Assembly: GCA_030622705.1 (NCBI GenBank)
Contig: JAUXFU010000036.1
Location: forward strand, 1-7,518
Source: Candidatus Omnitrophota bacterium
Lineage (GTDB): Bacteria > Omnitrophota > Koll11 > Gygaellales > JAHJCI01
Direction of reading: 5' to 3'
Length of the DNA: 7,518 bases
The stretch's first letter is position 1. Each line of letters opens with the position of its first letter. This document shows positions 6,278 through 7,518 of this stretch, piece by piece. The notes under the pieces are model-generated. The model was not told the origin of the DNA. It ran no database searches and saw only the letters and a program-made list of their open reading frames with translations. The position numbers were made by a program, and so were the translations under genes.

Positions 6278-7295
6278 AAAAGATTCGAATTCAGTGTTAA
6301 AGACTATAGACAGACAGGAGACTGAGGATGATGCGATTTTTAATATTTCGCTTAGGCCCTGTATGTTTAATGAGTTTATCGGTCAGCCAGAGGTGGTGGC
6401 TAATCTTAAGGTTGCGATCACTGCTGCGAAACAAAGACAAGAGTCTTTAGAGCACGTTCTTTTGAGCGGGCCGCCGGGATTAGGGAAAACGAGCTTAGCT
6501 CATATTATTGCCCATGAGATGGGTTCGAAGATAACCGCGACCTCAGGGCCTGCTATTGCACGTGCGGGAGATTTGATTGGGATATTAACTAATTTAGAGA
6601 AAAACGATGTTTTATTTATCGATGAAATTCATCGTCTTTCTAAAACAGTAGAAGAGTTTCTTTATCCTGCAATAGAGGATTTCCAGATTGATTTTGTTAT
6701 TGATAAAGGGCCGTATGCTAAGACGATCAAGTTTAATCTTAAACCCTTTACCCTGGTAGGGGCAACTACGCGCAGCGGACTGTTATCTGGGCCATTACGG
6801 GGTAGATTCGGTATACTTTTTCATCTGGATTTTTATACTCCCGAAGAATTATCCTTAATTGTTCAAAATTCAGCAGAGCAACTGAGTGTTAAAATTGACC
6901 GCACAGCCTCATTAGAAATTGCCAAACGCGCACGCGGAACCCCGCGGGTTGCCAATCGTTTGTTAAGGCGGATTAGAGATTATGCTCAGGTCGAAAAGAA
7001 AGATATAATCGATCTTGGGTTGGTTGATTGCGCTACCCGGGCGCTTGGTGTTGATCATGGCGGACTTGATGAGATTGATCGCCGGTTTTTGATGGCAATA
7101 TTAAAAAATTATGCTGGCGGTCCGGTAGGGATAGAGGCATTGGCAGCCAGCCTTAATGAAGATTCAGGTACTATTATTGATACGGTTGAGCCGTATCTGT
7201 TAAAAGCAGGTTATCTGCAACGGACTTCCCGGGGAAGATTTGCCACTAAGTATGCTTTTAAGCATTTCGGCCTTTCTTTTAAAAGCAGTGAGTAA
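6264..7295 (+). CDS. ruvB: Holliday junction branch migration helicase RuvB
   Basis: RuvB is the hexameric AAA+ motor that, with RuvA, drives branch migration of Holliday junctions in recombination and repair. The 343-residue product has a family-typical length. After a polar N-terminus comes SLRPCMFNEFIGQ (29-41), Walker A GPPGLGKT (69-76), Walker B LFIDEIH (117-123), the sensor 1/arginine-finger region GATTRSGLLSGPLRGRFGI (166-184), sensor 2 ARGTPRVANRLLRRIRD, and the C-terminal DNA-binding winged helix GGPVGIEALAASLNED to GYLQRTSRGR. All key motor residues are present; G180 stands where Asp is most common (LRDRFG), a position I recall as variable. The ATG at 6264 lies inside scpA, giving a 14-base overlap and likely coupling. 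A GTG at 6294 is an alternative start that would drop 10 residues. ruvA and ruvC are not adjacent. Confidence 0.97.
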   Translation: MREDRKDSNSVLKTIDRQETEDDAIFNISLRPCMFNEFIGQPEVVANLKVAITAAKQRQESLEHVLLSGPPGLGKTSLAHIIAHEMGSKITATSGPAIARAGDLIGILTNLEKNDVLFIDEIHRLSKTVEEFLYPAIEDFQIDFVIDKGPYAKTIKFNLKPFTLVGATTRSGLLSGPLRGRFGILFHLDFYTPEELSLIVQNSAEQLSVKIDRTASLEIAKRARGTPRVANRLLRRIRDYAQVEKKDIIDLGLVDCATRALGVDHGGLDEIDRRFLMAILKNYAGGPVGIEALAASLNEDSGTIIDTVEPYLLKAGYLQRTSRGRFATKYAFKHFGLSFKSSE

Positions 7296-7296
7296 A

Positions 7297-7325
7297 CCCG
7301 TTAGAGAACTTCGTTCTCTAACGGG
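7297..7325. terminator. Perfect 13-bp hairpin after ruvB (terminator-like or palindromic element)
   Basis: CCCGTTAGAGAAC at 7297-7309 is matched base for base by GTTCTCTAACGGG at 7313-7325, with a 3-base loop (TTC). It begins one base after the ruvB stop. The stem is strong and ends transcription of a gene neatly, but no T-tract follows it on the + strand (GTAAACGC), so a standard intrinsic terminator is not supported. It could be a U-tract-less terminator, an mRNA 3'-end stabiliser, or one copy of a dispersed palindromic repeat. The hairpin itself is certain from the sequence; the role is inferred. Confidence 0.6.
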
Positions 7326-7348
7326 GTAAACGCAAAGCAAAATTCTTT

Positions 7349-7376
7349 CTTGCTACTTGCTACTCTCCATTCGTTA
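7349..7376. repeat. Degenerate tandem heptamer repeat upstream of DUF2905 gene (4 units)
   Basis: Four 7-base units begin at 7349, 7356, 7363 and 7370. The first two are identical CTTGCTA; the third (CTCTCCA) and fourth (TTCGTTA) are diverged. Less convincing units may flank the array on both sides (7342 and 7377). The array ends 11 bases before the ATG at 7388. It is the same repeat family, orientation and gene-relative position as the array at 5492-5526, so the similarity is unlikely to be coincidental. Confidence 0.65.
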
Positions 7377-7387
7377 CTTCTTTTGAC

Positions 7388-7518
7388 ATGACTACCTTGG
7401 GTAAGTTTTTCATAGTCTCAGGGCTGATTTTGGTATTTTTTGGCTTATTATTTTATTTTTCCGGTAAAGTTCCTATTGCAGGGAAGCTGTTCGGAGATAT
7501 TTATATTGAGAGGAAAAA
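7388..7518 (+). CDS. DUF2905-like small membrane protein, N-terminal part (3' truncated by window edge)
   Basis: The frame is open from ATG 7388 to the window end, giving 43 complete codons. The protein starts MTTLGKFFIVSGLILVFFGL, with a hydrophobic segment at about 7-24 that should span the membrane, then GKVPIAGKLFGDIYIERK. The pattern of a short N-terminal helix followed by G-x-L-x-GDI-x-I-x-R-K matches the DUF2905 family, small proteins (around 70 residues) with two predicted membrane segments and no known function. Genes of this family are often found next to ruvB, which supports the call. There is no Shine-Dalgarno sequence, and a heptamer array lies directly upstream. Family membership is from remembered motif; the second membrane segment is outside the window. 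Confidence 0.75.
   Translation, partial: MTTLGKFFIVSGLILVFFGLLFYFSGKVPIAGKLFGDIYIERK

Noticed and set aside
7383..7388. TTGACA resembling a -35 promoter box
   Set aside because: It overlaps the DUF2905 start codon and no -10 element lies at a proper distance; the A is part of the ATG.

Overview
The window is a run of same-strand (+) housekeeping genes in a bacterial chromosome, with no sign of phage, transposon or other mobile DNA. In order it holds: the 3' end of proS (prolyl-tRNA synthetase), rimP, nusA, infB, trpS, scpA, ruvB and the 5' end of a small DUF2905-type membrane protein gene. Base composition is moderate, roughly low-to-mid 40s % G+C by eye, and looks uniform along the window.

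From 1 to 4419 lies a translation/transcription block, proS-rimP-nusA-infB. rimP (30S maturation), nusA (elongation/termination factor) and infB (IF2) form the widely conserved core of this operon. nusA and infB overlap by ATGA, so the small genes ylxR and ylxQ that often separate them are absent. After infB the usual rbfA-truB continuation is missing; instead a 61-base AT-rich gap with an 8-base tandem repeat leads to trpS.

From 4481 to the end, trpS, scpA, ruvB and DUF2905 serve tryptophan charging, chromosome condensation and Holliday-junction migration. scpA and ruvB overlap by 14 bases and scpB does not lie between them. A perfect 13-bp hairpin follows ruvB. Degenerate heptamer tandem repeats of one family (about CTYGYTA) sit just upstream of the start codons of both scpA and the DUF2905 gene.

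The most notable protein feature is a four-cysteine motif in the tryptophanyl-tRNA synthetase matching, with slightly different spacing, the [4Fe-4S] ligand motif known from Thermotoga maritima TrpRS; this would suit an anaerobic organism. The most notable DNA feature is that three of the four non-overlapping gaps after nusA (upstream of trpS, scpA and DUF2905) contain short-period tandem repeats. Gene order, the TrpRS type and the intergenic repeats suggest an uncultured anaerobic Gram-negative lineage, possibly Candidatus Omnitrophota or a relative. This placement is inference from memory of such genomes and is weak without a phylogeny. No wholly new multi-gene system is visible; the novelty is in the intergenic repeats and the Fe-S TrpRS.
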